The notes under the pieces were generated by a model that was not told the origin of the DNA, did no database searches, and saw nothing but the letters and a program-made list of their open reading frames with translations. The translations under genes and the position numbers were made by a program. This document shows, in pieces, positions 24,927 through 33,667 of a stretch of 64,000 nucleotides of DNA; the stretch's first letter is position 1; each line of letters opens with the position of its first letter. Origin of the DNA: a virus; IMG/VR virus record IMGVR_UViG_3300013094_000036, positions 1-64,000 of that record; one strand, written 5' to 3'.

Positions 24927-25866
24927 TCTGTCCTCTTCTCCAAAGTGTTTGATCAAATGTGATGAAATCTTCAGGATTGATACGCTTGTTATCGATACCG
25001 TTTGTTATGAATATTTGTCCTGCTAATTTTGGAATAGGCGCAGTAGTCTTACCTCTATACCAAACAGTCAAATCATAGTTTTCAAGATCTTTCGGCCAAA
25101 TCCTCTTATTTTCAACTCCATTTGTTATGAATATTTGTCCGGTCAATCCTGCACTAACATTTTTTCGATGTTCGTCTGTTGCAGGTTTTCCTTTATTCCA
25201 AGTCGGCTTGCCTTTTTGTGCGTTGCTAATGTTTTGTCGATGTTCATCAGATAATTGCTTTCCTGCATTCAGTTCTCGCAAATGTTGTTTTGTTTCATCG
25301 CTATGAGTTTTTCCATAAAAACCGTTTTTCTCACCAACCAATTTTCCTCGCATTGCAATAGACTGTTTCAGTTTTTGCTCGTCTGATATAGTTCCACCTT
25401 TATTCCAATTTGGGACACTTTTTGGTTTTCGCATATTTACTGTGGTTGTTCTTGGTTTGCGCATTTTCTGTTTAGCTTCTTCAGTTTTTGGCAATCCTTT
25501 GGTGAATTTGGATAGTTGTTTTCGTAGAAATTCATATTGTTGGGCACAAATTTTGTATCGATCCCTGCCATTACTCCTCATCGTCATTTGCCAATTTGCA
25601 TATGCTAACTTTGATTTCATTTGATTGTCACCGACCATCTTGACCAATAGCATATGACAGATAAAATGTTCTTTTGCAGTGAGATCAACGAGGTTCTCGA
25701 GATCATGGTCGCCTCCTAATCGAAAGCATTTTGGGAGAATATGATGTGTTTCCGAATATCCGATTATTTCTTGTCTATTGATTGCATTCTCGATAATCTT
25801 TACATACCAGTTAGTGTATTTGTTTTGTAGACATAGAGAATGAATTTGTTGTATATAAATATTCAT
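24907..25866 (-). CDS. HNH homing endonuclease
   Basis: The 319-residue protein has an N-terminal HNH core (SETHHILPKCFRLGGDHD, LTAKEHFICHMLLVK), a Lys/Gly-rich middle with repeated DEHRxNxSxxxxGK NUMOD3-like motifs, and two C-terminal copies of GQIFITNGxxNKRI. These repeats are typical of DNA-binding modules in phage homing enzymes. It lies between the RNA-rich region and the DUF2828-like gene. Confidence 0.85.
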   Translation of the reverse strand: MNIYIQQIHSLCLQNKYTNWYVKIIENAINRQEIIGYSETHHILPKCFRLGGDHDLENLVDLTAKEHFICHMLLVKMVGDNQMKSKLAYANWQMTMRSNGRDRYKICAQQYEFLRKQLSKFTKGLPKTEEAKQKMRKPRTTTVNMRKPKSVPNWNKGGTISDEQKLKQSIAMRGKLVGEKNGFYGKTHSDETKQHLRELNAGKQLSDEHRQNISNAQKGKPTWNKGKPATDEHRKNVSAGLTGQIFITNGVENKRIWPKDLENYDLTVWYRGKTTAPIPKLAGQIFITNGIDNKRINPEDFITFDQTLWRRGQTRKRRQ

Positions 25867-25870
25867 GCTG

Positions 25871-25922
25871 TTGCCCTCCTACGGCAATAGAGCGGTTGGG
25901 GACTTCCGATCCCGTGAATCGC
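25871..25922. other. Structured, tRNA-like sequence upstream of the DUF2828-like gene
   Basis: Two adjacent helices are seen: TTGCC/GGCAA with a 7-nt loop, and GCGGTT/AATCGC enclosing GGGA-CTTCCGA-TCCC, an anticodon-arm-like hairpin with TCC in anticodon position and U33. No acceptor stem can be formed, so this may be a tRNA-Gly remnant or part of a leader RNA. Confidence 0.3.
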
Positions 25923-25950
25923 AATCGATATATTTGTTCTAAATTATGTG

Positions 25951-25979
25951 TTGACAATCACCTGCACATAATCTATTAT
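25951..25979 (+). promoter_or_regulatory. Promoter of the DUF2828-like gene
   Basis: TTGACA, 17-nt spacer, TATTAT; the gene begins at 26021 after AAAGAGGTAAAAA. Confidence 0.75.
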
Positions 25980-26020
25980 TAAGAATATAGAACAGCAATT
26001 CAATCGCAAAGAGGTAAAAA

Positions 26021-27439
26021 ATGTCACTCACTTTCGCCCAAGCGGCGCAGGCTACTCCTAATCTATCAACGACTGCAAATGGAATGGTAACATTGGACCA
26101 TAGTGGTGATCCCTCCACTACTCTGTTCTTTGCCGTTGGTTCTAGCCGAGGTAAGGATTTAACTGGTGCATTTGCCCGCGCATTCGCAGCAGAGCCAGAT
26201 GTTGCCATGAAGATTCTCTTCTGGGCACGAGATGCTCGTGAGGGTGCTGGAGAGCGTGAGATTTTCCGCCAGATTATTCGTAATCTAGAAGTCACGGCTC
26301 CTGATAGTCTAGCACGCAACATGTCACTGATTCCGCTGTATGGAAGATGGGATGACCTGCTGGTATTCAACTCACCAGCATTTAAAATTTCTGCATATAA
26401 TTTGATTACTCGTGCTTTACGCGCTGGTAATGGATTGGCAGCCAAATGGTGCCCACGAAAAGGACCTGTTGCAAATGAGATTCGTAAATATTTAAACTAT
26501 ACTCCTAAACAGTATCGTAAGATGTTGGTGGAACTTACCAGCGTTGTAGAAACCAAAATGTGTGCCAAGGAGTGGGATGAAATAAATTATAATCATGTGC
26601 CAAGTGTAGCAGCAAATCGCTATCAGAAAGCATTTAACAAGCACGATAGTGCTCGCTATAGCATGTGGAAAGAGGGCTTAAAGACTGGTGCCAGTAAAGT
26701 AAATGCCAGTGTGCTTTATCCATATGATGTAGTAAAGGCTGTAGAGTTTGGTGATCGTGATGTTGCTCTAGCACAATGGGAAGCTTTGCCAGACTATCTT
26801 GGTGATGATGCCATCTTACCCATGGTTGATATTAGTGGCAGCATGGGTTGCCCTGTTGGCGGACAAAAGGGTGTAGGGCTAACCTGCATGGATGTGGCTA
26901 TCAGCCTTGGACTTTATATCGCTGACAAGCAACAGGGTGCCTTCAAGGATATGTGGCTAACCTTCAGCAGGGACAGTCATATTGATGTTTTAAAAGGCAA
27001 TCTTCTACAGAAAATCAATCAGATTCGCAATAACGGTGGTTTGGACACCAACCTAGAAAGTGCTTTCCGAAGCATTCTAAAGGTCGCGGTTGATAATAAT
27101 GTTGCATCTGAGGATATGCCAAAATATCTGATAGTATTTTCTGATATGGAGTTCAATCCAGCCTATATGGGTGGCAATTCTGTTGGTGCATTTGAGATGG
27201 CACGGCAAATGTTTGCAGCAGCAAATTACTCATGTCCCAAAATTATCTGGTGGAACCTTAATGCCAGACCAGATGCAACTGGAAATGTGCCGGTTAGATT
27301 TGACCAAAATGGCACTGCACTTGTCTCTGGATTCTCTCCATCAATCATGAAGAGTATTCTTTCTGGCACTCAATTTACCCCCAGAGGTATTATGCTGGGA
27401 ACAGTTGGGTCAGAGAGATATAAGGCAATCACTGCTTGA
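26021..27439 (+). CDS. TROVE/vWA-type protein (DUF2828-like)
   Basis: The 472-residue protein has an N-terminal helical-repeat part with REGAGEREIFRQIIRNLE and LIPLYGRWDDLLVF, as in TROVE/DUF2828 proteins. The C-terminal von Willebrand A domain has the MIDAS sequence DISGSMG (about residue 268), then TFS and YLIVFSDMEF. TROVE-vWA proteins such as Ro60/Rsr bind Y RNAs and misfolded RNAs; DUF2828 proteins occur in large viruses with unknown function. Own promoter and a hairpin after the stop. The RNA-binding role is inferred from fold only. Confidence 0.75.
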   Translation: MSLTFAQAAQATPNLSTTANGMVTLDHSGDPSTTLFFAVGSSRGKDLTGAFARAFAAEPDVAMKILFWARDAREGAGEREIFRQIIRNLEVTAPDSLARNMSLIPLYGRWDDLLVFNSPAFKISAYNLITRALRAGNGLAAKWCPRKGPVANEIRKYLNYTPKQYRKMLVELTSVVETKMCAKEWDEINYNHVPSVAANRYQKAFNKHDSARYSMWKEGLKTGASKVNASVLYPYDVVKAVEFGDRDVALAQWEALPDYLGDDAILPMVDISGSMGCPVGGQKGVGLTCMDVAISLGLYIADKQQGAFKDMWLTFSRDSHIDVLKGNLLQKINQIRNNGGLDTNLESAFRSILKVAVDNNVASEDMPKYLIVFSDMEFNPAYMGGNSVGAFEMARQMFAAANYSCPKIIWWNLNARPDATGNVPVRFDQNGTALVSGFSPSIMKSILSGTQFTPRGIMLGTVGSERYKAITA

Positions 27440-27449
27440 TCGATTTTAT

Positions 27450-27480
27450 CCACAAGGATGGTGTATTAGCCATCCTTGTC
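27450..27480. terminator. Hairpin after the DUF2828-like gene
   Basis: ACAAGGATGG/CCATCCTTGT with an 8-nt loop. The T-run is on the opposite strand side, so it may serve mainly as a 3' stabilising hairpin. Confidence 0.55.
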
Positions 27481-27492
27481 AAAATTAAATAA

Positions 27493-27546
27493 GATATTCA
27501 GTGATTTTAGTAGATAAAAAGAATTTATAAAAAATCACTGAATATC
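27493..27546. repeat. Perfect 16-bp inverted repeat
   Basis: GATATTCAGTGATTTT and AAAATCACTGAATATC are exact reverse complements separated by 22 nt of A/T-rich DNA. It lies in a 212-nt gene-free interval. It may be a second terminator, a protein site or a mobile-element scar. Confidence 0.7.
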
Positions 27547-27651
27547 ATATCGCAGATGCTGTATTCAACACTTGATCAATGAATCATGATAATGTTAGAC
27601 AATTACTGATTGACCCTGTCGGTGTTCCAGTAATAGGAATAAATACCCTTT

Positions 27652-28086
27652 ATGGATATGCGTGCAATCATAAACCTTTTAGAGAGTTATAAAAAGGGCG
27701 ATAAAATTGGTCGCTGGGCTTTTATCTATCTAGAACCAAAGAAAACAACTGGTGAAACCTATAACCAATTTGCACAATGTAGCACATGTGACCTGTTTCT
27801 CCCTGGAAAAAAACGCTGTGGTATTTTTGGCAAAAATGATGTAGTTGTTGCCAATGCCAGTTGTGGACTGTATATTCAAGGACAACCACATGACGATCAG
27901 CCTATTCAAGATGTTGTAACACCAGATGAGGCCGGTTATGTTATAGGTCAAGTACGGTGCGAAAATTGCAGTTGGTATAAAAAAGGCAAATGTGAACTTT
28001 TTGCAATGTTAGATGATAAAATGTCTGACACATTTAAACTTGGTGCAGATGTTGACCCCAAAGGATGCTGCAACGCATGGAGTTGA
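27652..28086 (+). CDS. Cysteine-rich phage protein (metal or Fe-S binding)
   Basis: The 144-residue protein holds cysteine pairs CSTCDLFLPGKKRCGIFG, ANASCGLYI, CENCSWYKKGKCELF and GCCNAWS, an arrangement like high-potential iron-sulfur or zinc proteins found in T4-like phages. The start MDMRAIINLLES is followed by a helix. A convergent terminator follows at once. Role unknown. Confidence 0.65.
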   Translation: MDMRAIINLLESYKKGDKIGRWAFIYLEPKKTTGETYNQFAQCSTCDLFLPGKKRCGIFGKNDVVVANASCGLYIQGQPHDDQPIQDVVTPDEAGYVIGQVRCENCSWYKKGKCELFAMLDDKMSDTFKLGADVDPKGCCNAWS

Positions 28087-28114
28087 ACTGGGTAAGTTTC
28101 CCTACCCAGTTTTA
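28086..28114. terminator. Bidirectional terminator between convergent genes
   Basis: AACTGGGTA/TACCCAGTT with an 8-nt loop and T/A-rich flanks, between the stop of the Cys-rich gene and the stop of the antisense gene at 28118. Confidence 0.75.
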
Positions 28115-28117
28115 CTA

Positions 28118-28309
28118 TCACTTCTTAGAAAAAGTGGAAACAAAAAGATCAGAGAAATTTTTTGCTGGTGAAATCTCATACAATTTCTTGTTCAAGGCTA
28201 CGAAATCCTTGAGCAGGGCTGTTTGTAACTCATATGTCTTTTTAGTAGCTGTTGTTGCATAGTCCAAAACAGCGTCGTTAATTTCTTTAATTCCAGTATT
28301 ATCAAACAT
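28118..28309 (-). CDS. Small phasin-like helical protein
   Basis: The 63-residue protein (IKEINDAVLDYATTATKKTY...LLKDFVALNKKLYE) is an amphipathic helix pair that resembles the N-terminal part of phasins. The start is preceded by CGGAGC at a good distance. The assignment is by pattern only. Confidence 0.45.
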   Translation of the reverse strand: MFDNTGIKEINDAVLDYATTATKKTYELQTALLKDFVALNKKLYEISPAKNFSDLFVSTFSKK

Positions 28310-28323
28310 TTAGATGCTCCGTG

Positions 28324-28482
28324 TTAATTTGAAAAAAAATTATGCTTTGGTGAATTGAGAGCATGTAATTTATGCTCCAGTTCAATGATATCTGCACTGT
28401 CAGCAAGCCACCGTTCTTCGGGACTCATACTCCAGTTTTTCCACAATTTCTGCAATTTTTGTATAATAACTTGCAATAACAT
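28324..28482 (-). CDS. Small DUF3563-like protein
   Basis: Starting at MLLQVIIQKLQKLWKNWSMS (RBS GGAGACC) gives 52 residues, with SPEERWLADSADIIELEHKL matching the DUF3563 pattern (ExxYLxxxxDxxxLExR). Longer upstream starts lack an RBS. Function unknown. Confidence 0.55.
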   Translation of the reverse strand: MLLQVIIQKLQKLWKNWSMSPEERWLADSADIIELEHKLHALNSPKHNFFSN

Positions 28483-28573
28483 TTTTTGGTCTCCATTCAT
28501 ATATACATTATTTACGAATTTTATGTTGCAGTGCAACATAACTTAATGCATATCTGATATGCAATCTGCTTAA

Positions 28574-28966
28574 CTATCTTTTACTATATAGATATACCAT
28601 ATAGGCACCCGCACTGCCACGACTATCTACAATAGGTTCAATCTTTCTAACACATGGTATATTCTCTACCCAAAATGGCAGTTCTTCCGCTATTTTACCG
28701 CTTTTGCCACTGATAATGACAAAACTTTTACTGCCATTAATACGATGTTCGTCAACAAACAATTTGGTAGCATTAAATGCCTGTTGAACAGTCATTCCAT
28801 GTAAGTCCAGAGAAAACTTTAGAGAATAATCTTGACCTTTTTTTGATTGAAATCTAGTTTCTGGTTTGCTCCAGACATCTTGTATATAACTATTCCATAC
28901 TCTGATGTCATCATCACTTAATTGTTCATCTTGTGTTACATGCATGGGGTTGTTACAGTTATTCAT
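28574..28966 (-). CDS. Smr-domain protein
   Basis: From MNNCNNPMHV the protein is 130 residues. It contains the Smr core DLHGMTVQQAFNATKLFV, FVIISGKSG and the end DSRGSAGAYMVYLYSK. Smr domains are nucleases acting on stalled-translation mRNA or on branched DNA; the DLHG and GSAGA (usual GGxGA) motifs are present. Given tmRNA and ClpX in the same genome, a role in ribosome-rescue-linked mRNA cleavage is possible (inference). Confidence 0.8.
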   Translation of the reverse strand: MNNCNNPMHVTQDEQLSDDDIRVWNSYIQDVWSKPETRFQSKKGQDYSLKFSLDLHGMTVQQAFNATKLFVDEHRINGSKSFVIISGKSGKIAEELPFWVENIPCVRKIEPIVDSRGSAGAYMVYLYSKR

Positions 28967-29291
28967 GGTAAATTCTCTTATATCAAAGTGTAGACTCACT
29001 ATAGATAATACTCTATTTCTCAAAAACGGACAAGTTTTTCTTGACTTTTATAAAAATATAGATTATCTTTTATAAGTAATATCCAAGGGCATATTAAAAG
29101 GAGAAGCCTAGCCCACTTTTAGGTTAAGAGCACACTTAAAAATTTTAAGTGCTTTGTAAATAACCGTCTACGCCAACCTCATAAATTGTGGCGTTTTGGT
29201 AGATAAAATGGTTTATCTATCAATAACTTAGAAATATAGTTTGACAATACTGCTTCTAAGTTCTATAAACAATGAAGGAGAAAACGACGTA
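28967..29291. other. Intergenic leader region with several hairpins
   Basis: Between divergent genes. It holds a promoter-like TTGACT near 29041 with TAGATT, and hairpins CACTTAAAA/TTTTAAGTG (29134-29152), CGCCA/TGGCG followed by TTTT (29171-29197) and GATAAA/TTTATC (about 29201-29217). It probably forms a structured 5' leader for the hydrolase gene. No coding frame seen. Confidence 0.5.
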
Positions 29292-29921
29292 ATGTATATC
29301 AATTTAAAAAAACTGTGCGCTTTTTGGTTGGGATGCACGATACTTGCAGGATGCAATCCAGTGCAAGCATCGCCGACATCAGATGCTGCACAGTTTAAAG
29401 AATCCTATACATTAGTTACTGACCCAGAGACTGGTGTTCGGGACGACTATCGCAGCATTCCAGAATTACAACGTTTGCTACCTTTGGATATCAAGGAGGC
29501 AAGCGATATGTTATATGAAGACCGACGCGAAATCGAATGTCTGGCGTGGAATCTATATTTTGAAATCAGAGGTGGCAAGCCCAATGAGCAGATTGCTATT
29601 GCTTATGTTCCAATAAATCGTATCGGCAAAAGCGAGTTTGCTTCTTCAGTGTGTGCCAATGTGTTCCAATATCACATGGTTAACGGCAAAATCAAACACC
29701 AGTTCAGTTGGGTTGGGCGAAAATTCGGCAAATCTTTCAAGATAGAACCAGATTCCTGGCAAAAAATGCAGCAACTGGCTATCCAGGTTTGGAATAAAAA
29801 ATTAAAAGATACTGGCAGAGGTTCAACATATTTTCACAGTGTCAATGTTGGTCCTCAATGGGCTAATAACACAATAAAGTTCACTCTTGGTTCTCATATA
29901 TTTTGGAAAGAAGTTAAGTAG
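29292..29921 (+). CDS. SleB-like cell wall hydrolase lipoprotein
   Basis: The 209-residue protein begins with a lipoprotein signal (LGCTILAGCNPVQA, lipobox LAGC). The C-terminal domain is of the SleB/hydrolase_2 type: REIECLAWNLYFEIRGGKPN with the catalytic Glu, AIAYVPINRIG, and STYFHSVNVGPQWA. It would cleave peptidoglycan from the periplasmic side, so it may act in lysis or entry. RBS GAAGGAGAAAACGACGT supports ATG 29292. Confidence 0.8.
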   Translation: MYINLKKLCAFWLGCTILAGCNPVQASPTSDAAQFKESYTLVTDPETGVRDDYRSIPELQRLLPLDIKEASDMLYEDRREIECLAWNLYFEIRGGKPNEQIAIAYVPINRIGKSEFASSVCANVFQYHMVNGKIKHQFSWVGRKFGKSFKIEPDSWQKMQQLAIQVWNKKLKDTGRGSTYFHSVNVGPQWANNTIKFTLGSHIFWKEVK

Positions 29922-29944
29922 AGTCTAATATTTTTTAGGTTTTT

Positions 29945-29981
29945 CTGCCTGCAACATAAATAATCAACATATTGCAGGCAG
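29945..29981. repeat. Perfect 10-bp stem-loop before 29992
   Basis: CTGCCTGCAA/TTGCAGGCAG with a 17-nt loop containing CATAAATA, a T4 late-promoter-like string. It could be a terminator of the hydrolase gene or a leader structure. Confidence 0.5.
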
Positions 29982-29991
29982 AGGAATACCT

Positions 29992-31146
29992 ATGACTTAT
30001 TCGTTTAATACAACTTATTTTCAAATCACCTATAACAACACAACACCAAATGATTATTCAGCATTAACTGGTAACCAGGCAGGTGGACTCGACAGCCAAA
30101 CTGCATGGAACATACAGAGCATTGTAAAAACAACTGGTGGCAGCAGTGTCAGTGGAACACCATTTGATAATGGTAGTACTATCCTAATTAATGGTTATAC
30201 CGTGACATTCAGCAATGGCGACAATCTTGCAAGTGCAATAGACAAAATAAATCTTTTGACTAAATTTACAGGTGTGTATGCTGATCAAAGTGTGGCATCT
30301 GGGTATATTACCCTACAAAATGCACCAGGATTTGAAGGGCAACCATTTTATCTAAAGGAGGGTAATGGCACTGCTCTGGCAACACTGGGCCTTGATAACC
30401 CAGGTTATTACCCAACTGGGCAATATCAAAACACACCAAGTGTAATAGGGAATTCTTTTTCAAATGTGACCAAAGATTCATATGTTAACATAAACAATGT
30501 CAAAATAATATTTACTGCTGGCAATCTTCAAAGTGCAGCTTCTCAGATTAATGCCTACACCCCTGAGACTGGCGTAACTGCTGAAGTTGCCGGACCATAT
30601 CTACAGTTAGAGTCGAATGGTTTTTCTCAACCTATATCAATAAACAACGGCAATGCAACTTCCAATCTTGGGTTTCCTGTTGGAGTATATACAGGACCTA
30701 TCAGTAATATAACTCTCAGTGAAGACAAAGAACGCGCAAATATGCGTTGGTTCCAAGTTGTTAGCCAGTTAGAATCAACTGCGACACCAAGTTTCTTTGG
30801 CAACATAAATCGGGTTGGTGCTGTTGGCAATGCTGCTCTGAACAGCATTACATGGACTGTTGGTTATGAATGTTATTCAGCGTTATCTACAGCGGCATTG
30901 GTATGTGAACCAGATTATGGAACTACATTTACTGGCACTGAAGCAATTCAGCGTTTTGTCGCCAGAGGACTGGTTAACACATGGAACAGCAACAGAAAAC
31001 TGTTTGCCCCATGCGTAAGTCAAGCAAGTGGCACTGCCTGGTTTAGCAATCCCGGTAGAATTACAAATATCACGGCACAAGGCATTGATAGCAACGTTCA
31101 GGTTATCAGCAATAATATAGTCATCACCCAGATTCCTGGAGTATAG
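29992..31146 (+). CDS. Probable phage structural protein with flagellin-IN-like repeats
   Basis: The 384-residue protein is Asn/Thr/Ser-rich with two repeated segments, TILINGYTVTFSNGDNLASA...IN and VNINNVKIIFTAGNLQSAAS..IN, which resemble the IN motif of flagellin/hook proteins. The C-terminal part (NRVGAVGNAALNSITWTVGY) looks globular. No signal peptide. It is likely a virion surface or fibre-related component; the exact role is unknown. Confidence 0.5.
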   Translation: MTYSFNTTYFQITYNNTTPNDYSALTGNQAGGLDSQTAWNIQSIVKTTGGSSVSGTPFDNGSTILINGYTVTFSNGDNLASAIDKINLLTKFTGVYADQSVASGYITLQNAPGFEGQPFYLKEGNGTALATLGLDNPGYYPTGQYQNTPSVIGNSFSNVTKDSYVNINNVKIIFTAGNLQSAASQINAYTPETGVTAEVAGPYLQLESNGFSQPISINNGNATSNLGFPVGVYTGPISNITLSEDKERANMRWFQVVSQLESTATPSFFGNINRVGAVGNAALNSITWTVGYECYSALSTAALVCEPDYGTTFTGTEAIQRFVARGLVNTWNSNRKLFAPCVSQASGTAWFSNPGRITNITAQGIDSNVQVISNNIVITQIPGV

Positions 31147-31187
31147 TAAATTAGTTATTCATTTAATAGTTGTAAAAAGACAGAAAA

Positions 31188-32420
31188 ATGAATTATTCTC
31201 GTTTTATGATATTTGTGGCGTTAACGATATCTGTTGTAGCAGAATATTTTAGTATTGTCGGATTAATGGCAATTTTTTCTGCTGCAGCATTGCCCGTCGC
31301 AGTTATGGGAATATCTCTGGCACTCGGCAAACTAACTATATCTGTTTGGCTAAAGACAAACTGGAAACGATGCCCGATAATCTATAAATTTTATTTAATT
31401 CCGGCTATAATATTTCTAATGTTACTAACTTCTATCGGTTGTATTGGATACCTTTCCAAGGCCCATAATGACCATTATTTGGTAAGCAGCGGTGTGCAAA
31501 GTAAACTCGCCATTTATGATGAAAAAATCCGTGTAGCAAGAGAAAACATTGATTCTGACCGCAAGCAACTCAAACAAATGGATGATGCAGTGGAACAAAT
31601 ATTGGTCCGTAGTTCCACAGAAGCAGGTGCAACAAGAGCCACTGCGTTGCGTAAATCTCAACAACAGGATCACACTGCCTTAACTAAAGATATTGAAACG
31701 CAACAAAGTATCATTCAACATCTTAATGAGGAGGCGGCACCAATTCGCGATGAAAATCGTAAAGTGGAAGCAGAAGTTGGTCCCATCAAGTATATTGCTG
31801 AATTTTTCGCCGATGGCCAAACAATTGATATAGATAAATCTGTTCGCTGGATGATTATTATGATTGTATTGGTATTTGACCCATTGGCTATTCTCATGCT
31901 TATAGCAGCAAATATAAGTTATGCTAAAGAACAAACAACGTTGTCTTCTACACAGGAAAACAACTTTACAACACCAGGATTAAACCAATCCATGCCAATA
32001 GTTGGACAAACAATCTATAACCCAGAAAGCAATTCAACTGTGTGGTGGACAGGAAAAGAATGGGCTGCCATGCCAACACCTGTCAAAGAAATCACAGATA
32101 TACAGGATAAAATTATAATAAAACCCGAGATAAAGGTTTATCCACCAAGTATTGACACAGATATTATCAAATCCGTGGTAACTTCATCGATGGACAATTG
32201 GCTAGATACTGCCAGTTACCCTGCAACTGCCGCAGACAATGACCCACCAGAATCTGCATTATCAGATATCGATTCTGAACCTGTTGTAGAAATTAAAAGT
32301 GAAGAATCTGTTAAAAAACCAGTGGACGAATCTTTGCAGAGCAGTTATACTAGTGTTGATGAGACATATCATCCTCCAGAACACTTTAAACCAACCCATA
32401 TAACTTACGGTAGGCGTTAA
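31188..32420 (+). CDS. Membrane protein with coiled coil, conserved in T4-like phages
   Basis: The 410-residue protein has TM helices at the N-terminus (about residues 5-25 and 28-50), a third at about 68-88 (AIIFLMLLTSIGCIGYLSKA), a long coiled coil (residues 100-195) and a further TM helix near 225-245 (IIMIVLVFDPLAILMLIAA). A Pro/Ser/acidic tail follows. This layout matches a T4-like aquatic-phage membrane protein of unknown function, perhaps for inner-membrane remodelling or lysis timing. Confidence 0.6.
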   Translation: MNYSRFMIFVALTISVVAEYFSIVGLMAIFSAAALPVAVMGISLALGKLTISVWLKTNWKRCPIIYKFYLIPAIIFLMLLTSIGCIGYLSKAHNDHYLVSSGVQSKLAIYDEKIRVARENIDSDRKQLKQMDDAVEQILVRSSTEAGATRATALRKSQQQDHTALTKDIETQQSIIQHLNEEAAPIRDENRKVEAEVGPIKYIAEFFADGQTIDIDKSVRWMIIMIVLVFDPLAILMLIAANISYAKEQTTLSSTQENNFTTPGLNQSMPIVGQTIYNPESNSTVWWTGKEWAAMPTPVKEITDIQDKIIIKPEIKVYPPSIDTDIIKSVVTSSMDNWLDTASYPATAADNDPPESALSDIDSEPVVEIKSEESVKKPVDESLQSSYTSVDETYHPPEHFKPTHITYGRR

Positions 32421-32422
32421 TA

Positions 32423-33667
32423 ATGACTGCAACAAAAGAATATCATCGCTGTAGTTTCTGTGAAAAGAATCAACAGCAAGTTAAAAAGCTTATAGCAGGA
32501 AATGATGTTTACATTTGTGATGAATGTGTAACTTTATGCTTTAGTATTTTAAAAAAGGAAGTTCCCAAAAATCTACCAGATGACTCTATCACACCTGCAA
32601 AAGTAAAAGAACGTTTAGACGAGCACGTTGTGGGACAAGATATTGCCAAAAGAACTTTGGCAGTTGCAATTTACAACCATATCAAGCGGATTAATAATCC
32701 AGAAATTGATGGTGTTACTATAGATAAAAGCAACATGCTTTTTATTGGTGGCTCTGGAACTGGCAAAACCTATACCATTCAGAATGTTGCGAAAATTCTT
32801 GATGTGCCATTCAGTATTGTTGATGCAACAAGCTTAACAGAAAGTGGTTATGTTGGTCTTGATGTTGAAGATGCTATTGCCAAATTATATCATGCAGCAG
32901 ACCAAGATGTAGCAAAAACTGAACGTGGTATTGTTTATATTGATGAGATTGATAAAAAAGGCCGCAAAGGCGAAAATGTCTCAATTACTAGAGATGTAAG
33001 CGGCGAAGGTGTTCAACAGGCTTTGCTTAAAATGATTGAGGGCTGTGAAGTAAAAATTCCACCACAAGGTGGTCGAAAAAATCCAAATGGAGACTTTGTA
33101 ACAATTAACACTAAAAATATTCTTTTTATTGTTGGTGGGTCGTTTGAAGGTCTTGACAAAATCATAGAAATCCGTCAAAATCACAATAATACAGGAATTG
33201 GATTTGGTTCAGTTGTTAAAGAACAAACAACAAAAATCAATAACTATGAACTTATCAAGCAGGTCAGAAGTGATGATCTTGTTAAGTTTGGAGTTATTCC
33301 TGAATTGATTGGTCGTCTTCCCATCGTTGTAACATTTGAAGACTTGAATGAAGAATCTTTGGTAAAAATTCTGACTGAACCAAAAAATGCTATTATCAAG
33401 CAATTTCAAAAGATGTTTGAACTAGATAATATTATTTTGGAGTTCACACCAGAAAGTTTAAAAGCAATTGCCTGTGAAGCAATTTTGCGGAAAACTGGTG
33501 CCAGAGGTCTTCGTAGTATTGTTGAACAAATTTTGCTTGGTGTTCAATTTGAATTGCCAACGCTTTTTAAATCTGGTGTTAAAAAAATCTGTATAACAAA
33601 GGAAACAGTTGAAAATATGAATGAACCTTTACGTGTCTATGCAAACGATCAGGATGTTGTATCTTGA
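32423..33667 (+). CDS. clpX: ClpX ATPase (protein unfoldase)
   Basis: The 414-residue full-length protein has an N-terminal C4 zinc-binding domain (CSFC...CDEC, residues 10-37), Walker A GGSGTGKT in place of the usual GPTGSGKT, pore loop SGYVGLD, Walker B IVYIDEIDK, SITRDVSGEGVQQALLKMIE, the tag-binding loop reading PPQGGRKN instead of PPQGGRKH, and the ClpP-docking IGFGS loop. It should dock to host ClpP and unfold tagged proteins, including those tagged by the phage tmRNA. The altered RKH loop may shift substrate choice. Its stop overlaps the IF3 start. Confidence 0.95.
   Translation: MTATKEYHRCSFCEKNQQQVKKLIAGNDVYICDECVTLCFSILKKEVPKNLPDDSITPAKVKERLDEHVVGQDIAKRTLAVAIYNHIKRINNPEIDGVTIDKSNMLFIGGSGTGKTYTIQNVAKILDVPFSIVDATSLTESGYVGLDVEDAIAKLYHAADQDVAKTERGIVYIDEIDKKGRKGENVSITRDVSGEGVQQALLKMIEGCEVKIPPQGGRKNPNGDFVTINTKNILFIVGGSFEGLDKIIEIRQNHNNTGIGFGSVVKEQTTKINNYELIKQVRSDDLVKFGVIPELIGRLPIVVTFEDLNEESLVKILTEPKNAIIKQFQKMFELDNIILEFTPESLKAIACEAILRKTGARGLRSIVEQILLGVQFELPTLFKSGVKKICITKETVENMNEPLRVYANDQDVVS

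Noticed and set aside
24726-24956. Antisense frame with VGGFEPSS
   Set aside because: This string is a typical translation of a T-loop-like sequence on the opposite strand; the region looks like structured RNA, not protein.
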